Below, in pieces: positions 1 to 8,421 of a DNA stretch of 48,913 nt. Within the stretch, counting starts at the first letter, position 1; each line of letters begins with the position of its first letter. A model generated the notes under the pieces. The model searched no databases and had not been told where the DNA came from. It was given only the letters and a program-made list of their open reading frames with translations. The translations under genes and the position numbers were made by a program. Source of the stretch: Gammaproteobacteria bacterium (GTDB taxonomy: Bacteria; Pseudomonadota; Gammaproteobacteria; JABABF01; JAHRAO01); the NCBI GenBank assembly GCA_020027215.1, contig JAHRAO010000029.1, forward strand, positions 1 through 48,913, read 5' to 3'.

Positions 1-127
1 GCTTTTAATAAATGATGGTTGTTGCTTAAGGGAATAACACATTGTGTTTGAATATGTGCCCCAAAATTGCCGTGATAATGCCATGCGCTGATTTCGTATA
101 CGATGGCGTAATTGTTGAATATGGGCA
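1..127. other. Window edge, no recognisable gene
   Basis: I see no recognisable gene here. On the minus strand a frame is open from an ATG at 84 to the window edge (28 codons), but its product resembles nothing I know. In Enterobacteria the gene after ssrS encodes 5-formyltetrahydrofolate cyclo-ligase, and the visible residues do not support that call. Confidence 0.3.
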
Positions 128-271
128 ATGTTTATTGGAGGCGGAATGTCCGTGACACCGTTAGGTGTTGTATACTTGAACTCTTTGTTCAAGAGGGAAA
201 CTGCGGCATGGGCAGAACTTCTCCCTTTTAAGTTAAGGGCACTCGTAAAAGACCCGCGCACTTAGTTTCCA
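128..271 (-). ncRNA. ssrS: Probable 6S RNA (ssrS), boundaries approximate
   Basis: 6S RNA binds the sigma70 RNA polymerase holoenzyme and mimics an open promoter. The gene lies directly downstream of zapA, its usual place in Gammaproteobacteria. On the minus strand there is a hairpin CTTGAACAAAGAGTTCAAG (193-175) nearly identical to the conserved CCTTGAACC-AAGGGTTCAAG arm of E. coli 6S. A GCGGGTC element near the 5' end (257-251) can pair with GAC...CCGC near the 3' end, as in the closing stem. A TATAAT at 280-275 fits a -10 element. The arm between these elements is about 45 nt shorter than in E. coli, so ends and fold are uncertain. Confidence 0.6.
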
Positions 272-342
272 TATATTATAAATTTATCAGCTCAAGGATA
301 CTCAACACCTTTCACAAATGTCACAGACATTTATATTATAAG

Positions 343-711
343 CTATTTATCGTGCAATGCTATTGCTATCTTTTTATTAAGGCGTTCAATAGTTGTTTGT
401 GTGTTTTGTGCACTGTCACTTTGGTCGTTTGTTATTGTTTGCGCGGGCTGATTGGAAGGTTTTTTTGTCGTTTTGCGGCGGCGAGGTTGACGAGATGTGT
501 CCGCTAATACTTCACGGATGGCGTTTAATGCACTTAAAATGATGGTATTCTCTGTCTCTCGCTGATTGCGCTCGTCGTATTGCATTTTTGTGATTTGTTG
601 ATTGAGATAACCGGTTGCCTTATGTAATATGGGCACGCTCTCTTCATCGCATTCAATACAAAAATCTCTATTGAGGATGTGTATTGTTTCCTGCACGACT
701 TTATTCGTCAT
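343..711 (-). CDS. zapA: Cell division protein ZapA
   Basis: ZapA is a small cytoplasmic protein that cross-links FtsZ filaments at the Z-ring. The 122-residue product has the family's N-terminal globular part, with an ILNRDF segment matching the ILGRxY pattern, followed by a helix rich in charged residues that would form the coiled-coil dimer. The C-terminal 45 residues are a basic then low-complexity tail (RRRKTTKK followed by Gln/Thr-rich sequence), longer than in E. coli ZapA. Its start codon overlaps the stop of the upstream coiled-coil gene by 4 bases, so the two are probably co-translated. The 6S RNA candidate follows it. Confidence 0.85.
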   Translation of the reverse strand: MTNKVVQETIHILNRDFCIECDEESVPILHKATGYLNQQITKMQYDERNQRETENTIILSALNAIREVLADTSRQPRRRKTTKKPSNQPAQTITNDQSDSAQNTQTTIERLNKKIAIALHDK

Positions 712-917
712 AAATCTTTTTCCAGCATATTAATATTACTAATTAATTTTTTCAACTTGTAAGATGCTTGCTCTACCCGCTTGTTGAGTTCATCGTAATT
801 CTGGCGCAACTGCTGGACATCTTGAGTTAAAGTCTGATTTTCATTTTTAATTTGCTGATAATTCTTTAATAAAAGATCAATTTGTTTCTCTATATGCTGT
901 ATGTTGTTGGTATCCAT
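708..917 (-). CDS. Small coiled-coil protein, ZapB-like (TIGR02449 type)
   Basis: This 69-residue product is almost entirely a heptad-patterned alpha helix with no hydrophobic segment, so a cytoplasmic coiled coil is expected. Short coiled-coil proteins of this size are regularly encoded immediately before zapA in non-enteric Gammaproteobacteria and are annotated as ZapB-like or TIGR02449 proteins. The ATGA overlap with zapA supports a shared role in Z-ring assembly. That role is inferred from context and shape, since coiled coils carry little family-specific signal. Confidence 0.7.
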   Translation of the reverse strand: MDTNNIQHIEKQIDLLLKNYQQIKNENQTLTQDVQQLRQNYDELNKRVEQASYKLKKLISNINMLEKDL

Positions 918-1040
918 TATGGAGCGAAATAGTGACTACTTTATGCAACATTATATACATTCTCATCGTCAGTTTCACTGCCTTTATTGAAATGTGGGTA
1001 CAGTTTAGTCACGGCTTATTTTCTTACCATGTGAATGATG

Positions 1041-1112
1041 TATAATGTCATAGCGGATCTCCCTCCCTTCTTATCAGGTTGCACTTCCATTGTAGAGAAT
1101 TGGTAATGGAGG
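1041..1112 (+). promoter_or_regulatory. Possible -10 element and leader hairpin before rpsU
   Basis: A perfect TATAAT lies at 1041-1046, without a good -35 hexamer at the usual distance. About 40 bases downstream, CTTCCATT (1084-1091) can pair with AATGGAGG (1105-1112), followed by GCGCCTTTT. This could be an attenuator-like stem in the leader of the rpsU-yqeY-dnaG cluster, which is about 140 nt long. The evidence is pattern only. Confidence 0.35.
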
Positions 1113-1189
1113 GCGCCTTTTATTAGTTGAATAATTTATAACGCAGATCTACTCTTTTTGAGTGCACTGCAAAGGAGTATAATATAAAT

Positions 1190-1405
1190 ATGCCGAATAT
1201 GACAGTTAATGAAAATGATAGTTTAGACAATGTTTTGAGACATTTCCGCCGTTTGTGCGAAAGGTTAGGTACTGTGGCTGAGGCAAAACATCGTAAGTAC
1301 TATGAAAAACCGACTTCGGTGCGTAAGCGTAAACTGACTTCTGCAGTGCGCCGCCAACAACGTAAAGTAGTGCGTGAACGTAGCCGCCGCACGCGTTTAT
1401 ATTGA
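1190..1405 (+). CDS. rpsU: 30S ribosomal protein bS21
   Basis: bS21 is a small basic protein of the 30S subunit that helps mRNA base-pair with the anti-Shine-Dalgarno region. The 71-residue product has the family pattern: a NENDSLDNVLRHFRR segment near the N-terminus, then YYEKPTSVRKRK, then a very Arg-rich tail. An AAGGAG lies 12 bases before the ATG at 1190, which is why this start is preferred over the ATG at 1199. It heads the macromolecular-synthesis gene cluster, followed by yqeY and dnaG. Confidence 0.96.
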   Translation: MPNMTVNENDSLDNVLRHFRRLCERLGTVAEAKHRKYYEKPTSVRKRKLTSAVRRQQRKVVRERSRRTRLY

Positions 1406-1425
1406 TGATCTTTCTTCTATTGTGA

Positions 1426-1893
1426 ATGACTGATTCGGACGAGGGAAATCTATCATCACGCTTGCGGGGCGCTTTGACTAATGCGATGCGGCAACATAAT
1501 AAAATCTGCGTCTCTACTATACGCATGGCTCTCGCTGAATTACAGCGTGCGCAATTAGATAAACAATCAGCATTAAATGAGGATGAAATGATCGCCGTAT
1601 TGGGCAAAATGATCAAACAGCGCACCGAATCCATTAAGCAATACCGCCAAGCCAATAGAAATGATTTAGCCGATAACGAAGAGTCAGAAATTCAAATCAT
1701 ACGCCAATTTATTCCGACAATTGATTTGAGCCAAATGACTCAACTCATCGATGATGCGATTCAGCAGACCGCCGCTGTTTCCATAAAAGATATGGGGAAA
1801 GTGATGCAACATCTTAAATCGGCTGCTCGCGGACATGTTGATATGTCGGCAGTGAGTATGGCCGTTAAGGAAAAACTCTCGTTGAGGCAATGA
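1426..1893 (+). CDS. GatB/YqeY domain protein
   Basis: This 155-residue protein matches the YqeY family, related to the C-terminal tRNA-binding domain of the amidotransferase subunit GatB. Typical features are the STIRMALAEL segment at about residues 30-39 and a helical C-terminal half ending in a MGKVMQHLK motif. Its biochemical role is not settled; a tRNA-linked function is proposed for the family. It lies between rpsU and dnaG, as in many Gammaproteobacteria outside the Enterobacteria. The ATG at 1426 is the first start after an in-frame stop; there is no clear Shine-Dalgarno sequence, so coupling to rpsU is possible. Confidence 0.9.
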   Translation: MTDSDEGNLSSRLRGALTNAMRQHNKICVSTIRMALAELQRAQLDKQSALNEDEMIAVLGKMIKQRTESIKQYRQANRNDLADNEESEIQIIRQFIPTIDLSQMTQLIDDAIQQTAAVSIKDMGKVMQHLKSAARGHVDMSAVSMAVKEKLSLRQ

Positions 1894-1909
1894 ATAACAT
1901 GTGCTTACT

Positions 1910-3637
1910 ATGACAGGGAAAATAGATCCGACATTTATAGAAGAGTTAACTGATCGGGCGAATATCGTGCATGTTATTCATCCTTATGTGGCATTAAAGA
2001 AAAGCGGTAATTCCCATAAAGGGTTGTGCCCTTTCCATAAAGAAAAAACCCCTTCCTTCAACGTATCTGAACAACAAAATTTCTATTATTGTTTTGGCTG
2101 TAAAGCGGCTGGAGATACGATCGGTTTTTTAATGAGTTATTTGAAAATAGATTTTGTTCAAGCAATAAATACCCTTGCTCGCGATATGGGCGTGGAGGTG
2201 GTTTATACCGATAAACAGACGGCAGCCCAAGAGCAGGATCGCCAGTCGTTGTATAAAATGATGGATCAAGTAGCGCAGTTTTACCGCGAACAGCTCAACT
2301 GCTTTCCAGAAAGTGTGCGTTATCTTCACCAACGCGGTATTAACGATGAGATGATCCAACGATTTGAAATTGGATATGCCCCTCGTGGAAGAGATCATTT
2401 ACTCAAAGCGCTCGGGAGAACCGATGACATAAAGGACACTATGATAAAAGCGGGTCTACTCATTGATAAAAAAGACAGCCCTTTGCGTGATCGTTTTTAT
2501 AAACGGATTATATTTCCCATTCGCGATGAACGGGGGCGAATTATTACTTTTAGCGGGAGGGCGATAGAGAGCGATACCGCACAGGGTCCAAAGTATTTGC
2601 ATGGACCGGAAACGAGCATATTCTCTAAAAGTAGAGCGTGGTATGGATTGTATCACGCGCGACAGGCACATCGTCAGTGTTCGCGGTTACTTGTCGTGGA
2701 AGGATATACGGATGTCATTGCTTTAGCACAATGTGGTATTGATTATGCAGTTGCGTCTATGGGAACGGCGGTATCGGCTCAACAGGTGCAACAATTATTG
2801 CGAGTGGCACCGGAAGTGGTTTTTTGTTTTGACGGCGACGTTGCTGGACGTCAAGCAACGCATGGTCTGTTGGACACTATCGCTGGCATTATGCGTGATG
2901 GTTGGGTGTGCCGTTTTGCATTGCTACCAGAAGATGAAGATCCAGATAGCCTATTGCGCAAAGAACATGCCGAAGGTTTTGAAAAGGTTTTGACGCAGGC
3001 AAGTGTTTTTTCAGAATTCTTTTTTACAGTCAAAATGGATGGATTAAATATGGATATTGCAGAAGATAGGGCAAAATTGGCACGCATTGCGTATCCGATA
3101 TTGCGTAAAATTCCTGGACAAGTTCTCCGAGAAAATATGCTCAATGCTTTAGCTTTGCATTGTCAGACTGTGCGTGAAAAATTAGATGATATTGTCCCCA
3201 CCACTGTCAACCACACTGCTTCTCGCCCGCAATCCCCTAAAAATCAATACATTACCGTGGAGTGTCGGGTCATGCGTAACTTGCTCAGCGCCCCGCAAAT
3301 AGTGACCTCACTATTGAGCCAGTATGATTGGCTCGAGCAATTATGTCAATCCTTGATGCAATCCGAACAGTGCGAAAAAAAATTATTGGCGACTGTTTTA
3401 TTGCACTTAAAAGAAGGGAATAAAGTAGGGCTACTATTAAATAATTATCCGCCCGATACACATGAATATCAAATATTAACCGAAATGATGATACCGTTTC
3501 CCTGTACCCCAGAAAATATGGAAAAGGAATGTAGTTCATCGCTGGAACTCTTATGGAATCAACACCAAGAAACGCAAGTAAAGTCGAATCTTAAACAATA
3601 TGTGACTTATTGCCAAATGTTACCCCAACATCATTAG
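1910..3637 (+). CDS. dnaG: DNA primase DnaG
   Basis: DnaG makes the RNA primers used at the replication fork. From the ATG at 1910 the product has 575 residues, close to the usual 580. The zinc-binding ligands fall at C40, H43, C61 and C64, the same numbers as in E. coli, which supports this start over the GTG at 1901. The Toprim catalytic core follows, with VVEGYTDVIAL and the acidic FDGDVAGRQA motif. The C-terminal part, which binds the DnaB helicase, is poorly conserved, as is common. The next gene is ridA and not rpoD. Confidence 0.97.
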   Translation: MTGKIDPTFIEELTDRANIVHVIHPYVALKKSGNSHKGLCPFHKEKTPSFNVSEQQNFYYCFGCKAAGDTIGFLMSYLKIDFVQAINTLARDMGVEVVYTDKQTAAQEQDRQSLYKMMDQVAQFYREQLNCFPESVRYLHQRGINDEMIQRFEIGYAPRGRDHLLKALGRTDDIKDTMIKAGLLIDKKDSPLRDRFYKRIIFPIRDERGRIITFSGRAIESDTAQGPKYLHGPETSIFSKSRAWYGLYHARQAHRQCSRLLVVEGYTDVIALAQCGIDYAVASMGTAVSAQQVQQLLRVAPEVVFCFDGDVAGRQATHGLLDTIAGIMRDGWVCRFALLPEDEDPDSLLRKEHAEGFEKVLTQASVFSEFFFTVKMDGLNMDIAEDRAKLARIAYPILRKIPGQVLRENMLNALALHCQTVREKLDDIVPTTVNHTASRPQSPKNQYITVECRVMRNLLSAPQIVTSLLSQYDWLEQLCQSLMQSEQCEKKLLATVLLHLKEGNKVGLLLNNYPPDTHEYQILTEMMIPFPCTPENMEKECSSSLELLWNQHQETQVKSNLKQYVTYCQMLPQHH

Positions 3638-3650
3638 AGGAGTATGATAC

Positions 3651-4031
3651 ATGGTTAAACCGATCAAAACCGATAAAGCACCCCACGCCATAGGCCCGTA
3701 TTCGCAAGCGGTTGTTGTTGATAAAACGGTCTATATTTCTGGACAAATTCCGCTCAACCCGCAGACAATGGAAATGGTAGAAGGCGGCATGAGTGAGCAA
3801 ACGAAACAGGTATTTGATAATCTGACTCACATGACCCAAGCAGCAGGTGGTGATTTAAGCAATATTGTGCGGGTGAATATTATGCTTGCTGATATGGCAG
3901 ATTTTGCGACGGTTAACGAATTGATGGCGCAATATTTTAGTCCTCCCTATCCGGCGCGAAGCTGCATCGGCGGACTAGCGCTCCCCAAAGGATCCCGCGT
4001 GGAAATAGAAGCAATTATGATACTGCCTTGA
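3651..4031 (+). CDS. ridA: RidA family enamine/imine deaminase
   Basis: RidA hydrolyses reactive enamine and imine intermediates released by PLP enzymes such as threonine dehydratase. The 126-residue length is standard. The substrate-binding Arg is present in the YPARSCIGG segment, and the C-terminus carries the typical VEIEAIMI strand. AGAGGAG lies just before the ATG, and the gene begins 14 bases after dnaG. RidA is usually found with amino-acid or nucleotide genes, so its place in the dnaG cluster is unusual. Confidence 0.93.
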   Translation: MVKPIKTDKAPHAIGPYSQAVVVDKTVYISGQIPLNPQTMEMVEGGMSEQTKQVFDNLTHMTQAAGGDLSNIVRVNIMLADMADFATVNELMAQYFSPPYPARSCIGGLALPKGSRVEIEAIMILP

Positions 4032-4043
4032 CACCCCCGTGTG

Positions 4044-4064
4044 CCTGCCCGAATGTTAGGCAGG
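4044..4064. terminator. Hairpin between convergent ridA and methyltransferase genes
   Basis: CCTGCC (4044-4049) can pair with GGCAGG (4059-4064) around a 9-base loop. The stop codon of the minus-strand methyltransferase (4056-4058) lies in that loop. There is no clear T-run on either strand, so this may be a weak or Rho-assisted terminator shared by the convergent genes. Confidence 0.4.
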
Positions 4065-4757
4065 TGTGGAGTAAACTTTGCGGATAAATGGACGTTCTAT
4101 TGCAAAGTAAAAGACATAAATGCTGATATGGCAAAAGAAGGCAAATAATAAGCCGGCAAGAGATTCCGCCATAATTGCTGGACAATAAGCATGAAAATTG
4201 CCTGCACCATACATCGGATTGGATAACCAGCGATAAGGTCCTTTCCGTTCAAAAGGCTTACCCGGTTTTTCTAAAAACAAATCTTTGAAGAAGTAGCTAT
4301 CTTCCCCGACAACCCATGTTGCCCAGTATTTGACGCCAAATCCAAATACAAATAGTATCCCAGCAGAAATGAAATTGACAAGAGTCCATTTCCATTCACC
4401 AGAAGAATCAATGAATGACGCTGCTGTAATACCTAACCCAATGTTAAAGAACATGGCACCGCATAGGATCTCAAAGATTTTATAAGAGCGGTGCTCGCCT
4501 AATTTTTCTATGAGTAGGCGATTGATGCCGAAAATAAATATACAGCTGAGCCCGACATAATAAAAAACCCAGCTCACTAAAACATACTCTATTACATGGG
4601 GAGTTTGTATGAAATAACTATACAACCAACAATAGACACCGATTAAAGGTATCCATATATAAAGTGATTTTTTAGAGTCTAAACGCAGGCTATTGACTGC
4701 GGTAAATATCATCACAGATTTATATAGGTATTGGGTCAATGGCTGTCTTGTTTTCAC
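4056..4757 (-). CDS. Membrane methyltransferase, PEMT/isoprenylcysteine methyltransferase type
   Basis: The 233-residue product has about five hydrophobic segments. Near residues 170-190 it carries KGPYRWLSNPMYG, the AdoMet-binding signature shared by phospholipid N-methyltransferases and isoprenylcysteine carboxyl methyltransferase-like proteins, with a later AIERPF element. It therefore probably methylates a lipid or lipid-linked substrate at the inner membrane; the substrate cannot be told. Its start overlaps the stop of the AlkD-like gene by 4 bases, suggesting one transcript. Both genes look more AT-rich than their neighbours by eye. Confidence 0.7.
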   Translation of the reverse strand: MKTRQPLTQYLYKSVMIFTAVNSLRLDSKKSLYIWIPLIGVYCWLYSYFIQTPHVIEYVLVSWVFYYVGLSCIFIFGINRLLIEKLGEHRSYKIFEILCGAMFFNIGLGITAASFIDSSGEWKWTLVNFISAGILFVFGFGVKYWATWVVGEDSYFFKDLFLEKPGKPFERKGPYRWLSNPMYGAGNFHAYCPAIMAESLAGLLFAFFCHISIYVFYFAIERPFIRKVYSTPA

Positions 4758-5512
4758 GTGAATACTTCTCGTTGTATTATGTTCTTTCTATTTTTATCAA
4801 AGTATTTTATTGCATTTGCCAGACTTTCTTTTGAAAAATGAAGGCGATTTTCTTGAATAAATGCGGCAACGGTGTGTTGATCAGTTTTGGATACTTCCCG
4901 CAGAGTCCATCCCACCGCCGTTTTGGCAAAACGTTCGTGCCTCGCAATTAACTTTTTATTCGAATCCAATAAAAGGCGGATATATTTCTTTTCTGTGGCT
5001 AAGTTGGCAAATGCCACAACCGAACATCTCGCTTGCCAAACATTTTTTGCGGTATTCCACTTTGCAATTGCTCGTGCGCATGGCAAACCATTTTTTTGTA
5101 TGAGTGCTCTTAAGACTTTTACACAAAACCAGTCGCAAATATTCCAATCAGTGATATATTTTTTCTTGAAAATGGCGGCAAATTGGAGGAGCAAGAATTG
5201 ATAATCAAATTTATCGCCCAGATAAATTTGTAACAATAAAATTCCAGCGAGCTTATCTTCTGCATATTTTTCTGCAATAAAAGATAGCGCTAATTCCAAC
5301 TGCTGATTAATGGGTAATTGATCGAGGCTATTCTTGGTGTACCATTGTTTCATTTCTTCGCGAATCTGCGGCATTCCAACCCCACGAAAACACGAGTCAT
5401 GCTTAACATAATTTTCCCACCACGCTTTCTTTTTGTGATCAGACAATTGATGCAGTTGGAATTGAAGATCTTGTTTCAAATGTTCGTGGGATAGCATAAC
5501 TATTGATGGCAT
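4754..5512 (-). CDS. AlkD-like DNA alkylation repair protein
   Basis: This 252-residue all-helical protein matches the DNA alkylation repair (AlkD, HEAT-like repeat) family, which excises N3- and N7-alkylated purines. Supporting motifs are FRGVGMPQIR near residue 42, TDWNICDWFCVKVL in the middle (with a W-x3-D spacing like the W109/D113 pair of Bacillus AlkD), and RFAKTAVGWTLREVS towards the C-terminus. No membrane segment is present. It is followed, with a 4-base overlap, by the membrane methyltransferase. The functional link between the two is unclear. Confidence 0.85.
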   Translation of the reverse strand: MPSIVMLSHEHLKQDLQFQLHQLSDHKKKAWWENYVKHDSCFRGVGMPQIREEMKQWYTKNSLDQLPINQQLELALSFIAEKYAEDKLAGILLLQIYLGDKFDYQFLLLQFAAIFKKKYITDWNICDWFCVKVLRALIQKNGLPCARAIAKWNTAKNVWQARCSVVAFANLATEKKYIRLLLDSNKKLIARHERFAKTAVGWTLREVSKTDQHTVAAFIQENRLHFSKESLANAIKYFDKNRKNIIQREVFT

Positions 5513-5546
5513 TGAAAATTATTGACCCTATCCAAGATATTCTATG

Positions 5547-5635
5547 TGGCGGAGAGAGAGGGATTCGAACCCTCGGTGCCTATTAGGCACAACGGTTTTC
5601 GAGACCGCCCTGTTCAACCACTCCAGCATCTCTCC
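5547..5635 (-). tRNA. tRNA-Ser (CGA anticodon)
   Basis: The minus strand folds as a class II tRNA with acceptor GGAGAGA/TCTCTCC, discriminator G and an encoded CCA. The anticodon loop is CTCGAAA, giving anticodon CGA (serine codon UCG). A long variable arm, TGCCTAATAGGCA, and a standard T-loop, TTCGAAT, are present. Confidence 0.95.
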
Positions 5636-5670
5636 TGATAATGTTCATGGCGAGAAGAAAAATTATTGTA

Positions 5671-6402
5671 TTACCCGCCTTCTTCTATATGCGGAAAATT
5701 AATGCCTAATCGACGCCCAGCCACTTCGTAGGATTCAATGACCTGTCCAAGATTTTGGCGAAAGCGATCTTTATCCAATTTTTCGCGACTTTTGCTGTCC
5801 CATAATCGGCAACCGTCTGGAGTAAATTCATCCCCTAAAAATAGTTCGCCATTACTGCGTCCAAATTCTAATTTATAGTCCACTAATAAAATATTTGCCT
5901 CTAGAAATAATGGTTGTAAGATTGTGTTGACTTGGAAAGTGAGTTCACGACAACGAATAATTTCTTCACGAGCCCCCCAATTAAATGTGGTGACATAATC
6001 CTCATTGATGAGTGGATCCCCGAGTGAATCGTTTTTGAGGAATAATTCAAATAACGGTGGGCGCAGCGTCATACCTTCTTTGATACCGATACGTTTGCAT
6101 AAACTACCCGCACTGATATTGCGCACCACAAACTCTATGGGCAGCATGTCCAATTTGCGGACAACCGATTCGGTATGCGACAATAGAGCCTTAAAGTGTG
6201 TCGGAATATGCGCTTGCGATAATTTTTCCATAATAAAAGCATTGAAATAATTATTGATCATGCCTTTATTATTCAATTGAGCAAATTTTTTTCCGTCAAA
6301 ACTAGTCGTATCATTGCGAAATTCTATGATGAGATCGTCTTCATGATCGGTGCTGAATAGAGATTTGGTTTTCCCAGAATTGATATGCGTATCTTTTTTC
6401 AT
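5671..6402 (-). CDS. purC: SAICAR synthetase (phosphoribosylaminoimidazole-succinocarboxamide synthase)
   Basis: PurC joins CAIR and aspartate, with ATP, in purine synthesis. The 243-residue length is typical. Recognisable motifs are GKTKSLFSTD at the nucleotide-binding N-terminus, PIEFVVRNISAGSLCKR in the middle, and the LVDYKLEFGR and GDEFTPDGCRLW segments. It follows bamC by 10 bases, so dapA-bamC-purC reads as an operon, the same order as in E. coli. Confidence 0.97.
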   Translation of the reverse strand: MKKDTHINSGKTKSLFSTDHEDDLIIEFRNDTTSFDGKKFAQLNNKGMINNYFNAFIMEKLSQAHIPTHFKALLSHTESVVRKLDMLPIEFVVRNISAGSLCKRIGIKEGMTLRPPLFELFLKNDSLGDPLINEDYVTTFNWGAREEIIRCRELTFQVNTILQPLFLEANILLVDYKLEFGRSNGELFLGDEFTPDGCRLWDSKSREKLDKDRFRQNLGQVIESYEVAGRRLGINFPHIEEGG

Positions 6403-6412
6403 ATTTGAATTG

Positions 6413-7435
6413 TTATGACATATTGTTAATAATATTTTGCAAAATTGCCCTTTTCTCGTGTAGATTTAATGAGGCATGCTTGACGATAATAAATAGTTTC
6501 TTTTCGTCATTTCTCTCAATAATAATGGAGATTTCATCTGCGTTCACTTCTTCCGTTCTTGCTTCTTTTTCTTGATCCTCTTTATTGTGGTCGTAGGTAA
6601 TATAGTAAATGCCCAAATCGTAGCGGCGATCCACCACTTTGTAGTCTGTTTTTTTCAGTGCTAATCCTAATGCGCCCCACGCGCGTTCGTAATCCAACAG
6701 TAATCGAATGGCGGGAGCACCTTCCGTATGTTGTACTAAAGTCATTTTGAAAGCCCGATCAATTTTATTATGTGCAAATAAAGAAATCCCTGTTGTTTGC
6801 GGCGTATCAATAAATTCCTGCGCTATTGCTTGCAAAATAGTCACCGCAGTGGGATCGTCTGTTTGTTCATCTGACGAAGGTTGGGGAGCGGTGCTTTGCG
6901 TGCCTTTCGCCGCCATTCTATTGATATGGAGCTCGGTAGAATTGCGTTGTAATCCAGTTTGAATGGTGAGGCGATAATGTATCGTTTCTTCCTCAGTGGT
7001 GCGCACAGTAATTTCAAGGGTGCCATAGGTATCAATTTTATTGAGGACAATTTTAGAATGCGAAGCAATAAAATCCCTCAAACGAGGCCACACTTGATTG
7101 GGGGGGCGACCAATGAGTAACCACTGTTGCCCTTTTAATTTTTGGATACGTAATGTTGCACTATTGATGGGTAATTTTTGCGGTCGTGAGAGCTCAAACT
7201 GTTTAGGTAAAGCAACATATTGATCTGTATCCGGTATAGTGTAGCGATCTGCGGAGGCTGTCATTTGCATGTCTTCAGGTACTGCTAATGGCATAGTCTC
7301 TTCGGGATCGTGCTGAAGATACTGCTCCGCAATATTGGGGAAAATCCCATCTTGACCAAAGAAATAATTGCATCCGTATAGCAGAGGGAGAGCAAAAGAG
7401 CACGCAATAATGTAGCAAAATCGATTGACCATCAT
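6413..7435 (-). CDS. bamC: Outer membrane assembly lipoprotein BamC (NlpB/DapX)
   Basis: BamC is a lipoprotein of the BAM complex that inserts beta-barrel proteins into the outer membrane. A signal peptide ends in the lipobox LLYGC, with the lipidated Cys at about residue 22. The following region, which in BamC is extended and contacts BamD, contains YTIPDTDQYVALPKQFELSRP. Two folded domains make up the rest, with WLLIGRPPNQVWPRLRDF starting the first. The start ATG directly follows the dapA stop codon (TAAATG), so the genes are translationally linked. The identification rests on this layout and on dapA/purC synteny. Confidence 0.9.
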   Translation of the reverse strand: MMVNRFCYIIACSFALPLLYGCNYFFGQDGIFPNIAEQYLQHDPEETMPLAVPEDMQMTASADRYTIPDTDQYVALPKQFELSRPQKLPINSATLRIQKLKGQQWLLIGRPPNQVWPRLRDFIASHSKIVLNKIDTYGTLEITVRTTEEETIHYRLTIQTGLQRNSTELHINRMAAKGTQSTAPQPSSDEQTDDPTAVTILQAIAQEFIDTPQTTGISLFAHNKIDRAFKMTLVQHTEGAPAIRLLLDYERAWGALGLALKKTDYKVVDRRYDLGIYYITYDHNKEDQEKEARTEEVNADEISIIIERNDEKKLFIIVKHASLNLHEKRAILQNIINNMS

Positions 7436-8341
7436 TTAGTTCGTTATGTCAATTCCAGCAATAGATAATGCCGCTTGCATCTGTGAATGATATTGTGTTT
7501 GTAATGGGGTGAGCGGTAGGCGGATCCCAGTTGGGATACGCGACATTTGAGATAAAGCCCATTTTACCGGAATAGGATTTGCTTCCACATTGAGTCCGTT
7601 ATAGAGCGGGACTAAGGTATCATTGAATTGATTCGCTTGTTCCTTGTTGCCGTTTATTGCACTCTCGCACAATTGTGAAGAAGTTGCTGGCACTATATTG
7701 GCAACCACCGATATTGTTCCGCGGGCACCGACGAGCATTGCTGCCATTGCCGTTGCATCATCGCCGGAATACAATGTAAATGGGGGTGGTGTGTGCTGCA
7801 TAATGGCTTGGGCAAATTCTATATCGCCAGAAGATTCTTTGATGCCAACAATATTATCAATTTGTGCGAGTTGTACAATAGTATCCAACTCTAAACTGAC
7901 GATGGTCCGTGAAGGGACATTATAAAGTATTTGCGGTACATTGACTTCATGTGCAATCATGCGAAAATGTTCATACAAGCCGTTTTGCGATGGGCGATTG
8001 TAATAAGGCACTACTAATAGGCAGGCATCGACTCCAGATCGCTGTGCTTGTTGTGTTAAGCGAACAGTCTCTGTAGTGGAATTAGAGCCAGTGCCCCCGA
8101 TGACCGGCACGCGCCCCTTTACCATTTCCACACCGCGGACGAATAATTCTATGTGTTCGTCTGTTAGCAGGGTATTCGCTTCACCAGTCGTGCCGCCAAT
8201 GACGAAAGCATGTGTTCCCTCGGTAATGTGCCAATCAATGAGCGATTGTAAAGTTTCCCAGTCAATATTGCCATCGGCATGCATAGGAGTCACCAATGCA
8301 ACGATGCTACCGTGTAAATTGAGTGATTTCTCTGCAACCAT
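7436..8341 (-). CDS. dapA: 4-hydroxy-tetrahydrodipicolinate synthase
   Basis: DapA condenses pyruvate with aspartate semialdehyde in the first committed step to diaminopimelate and lysine. The TIM-barrel signature is clear: GGTTGEANTL near the N-terminus, the YNVPSRT segment with the catalytic Tyr, and IVGIKESSG with the Schiff-base Lys. I use the ATG at 8341 (MVAEKSL), giving 301 residues; an ATG seven codons upstream at 8362 is possible but adds an unlikely hydrophobic start. It heads the dapA-bamC-purC operon. Confidence 0.96.
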   Translation of the reverse strand: MVAEKSLNLHGSIVALVTPMHADGNIDWETLQSLIDWHITEGTHAFVIGGTTGEANTLLTDEHIELFVRGVEMVKGRVPVIGGTGSNSTTETVRLTQQAQRSGVDACLLVVPYYNRPSQNGLYEHFRMIAHEVNVPQILYNVPSRTIVSLELDTIVQLAQIDNIVGIKESSGDIEFAQAIMQHTPPPFTLYSGDDATAMAAMLVGARGTISVVANIVPATSSQLCESAINGNKEQANQFNDTLVPLYNGLNVEANPIPVKWALSQMSRIPTGIRLPLTPLQTQYHSQMQAALSIAGIDITN

Positions 8342-8421
8342 GAATATGTAATAGTATAGCAAATTGTGCTACAAATACAGATATTTGAGAGATGAGAGCA
8401 CCAGGATCCGTATAAAATCTC

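Noticed and set aside
1206-1655. 149-codon minus-strand ORF across rpsU and yqeY
   Set aside because: It runs antisense through two clear genes and its product resembles no protein family.
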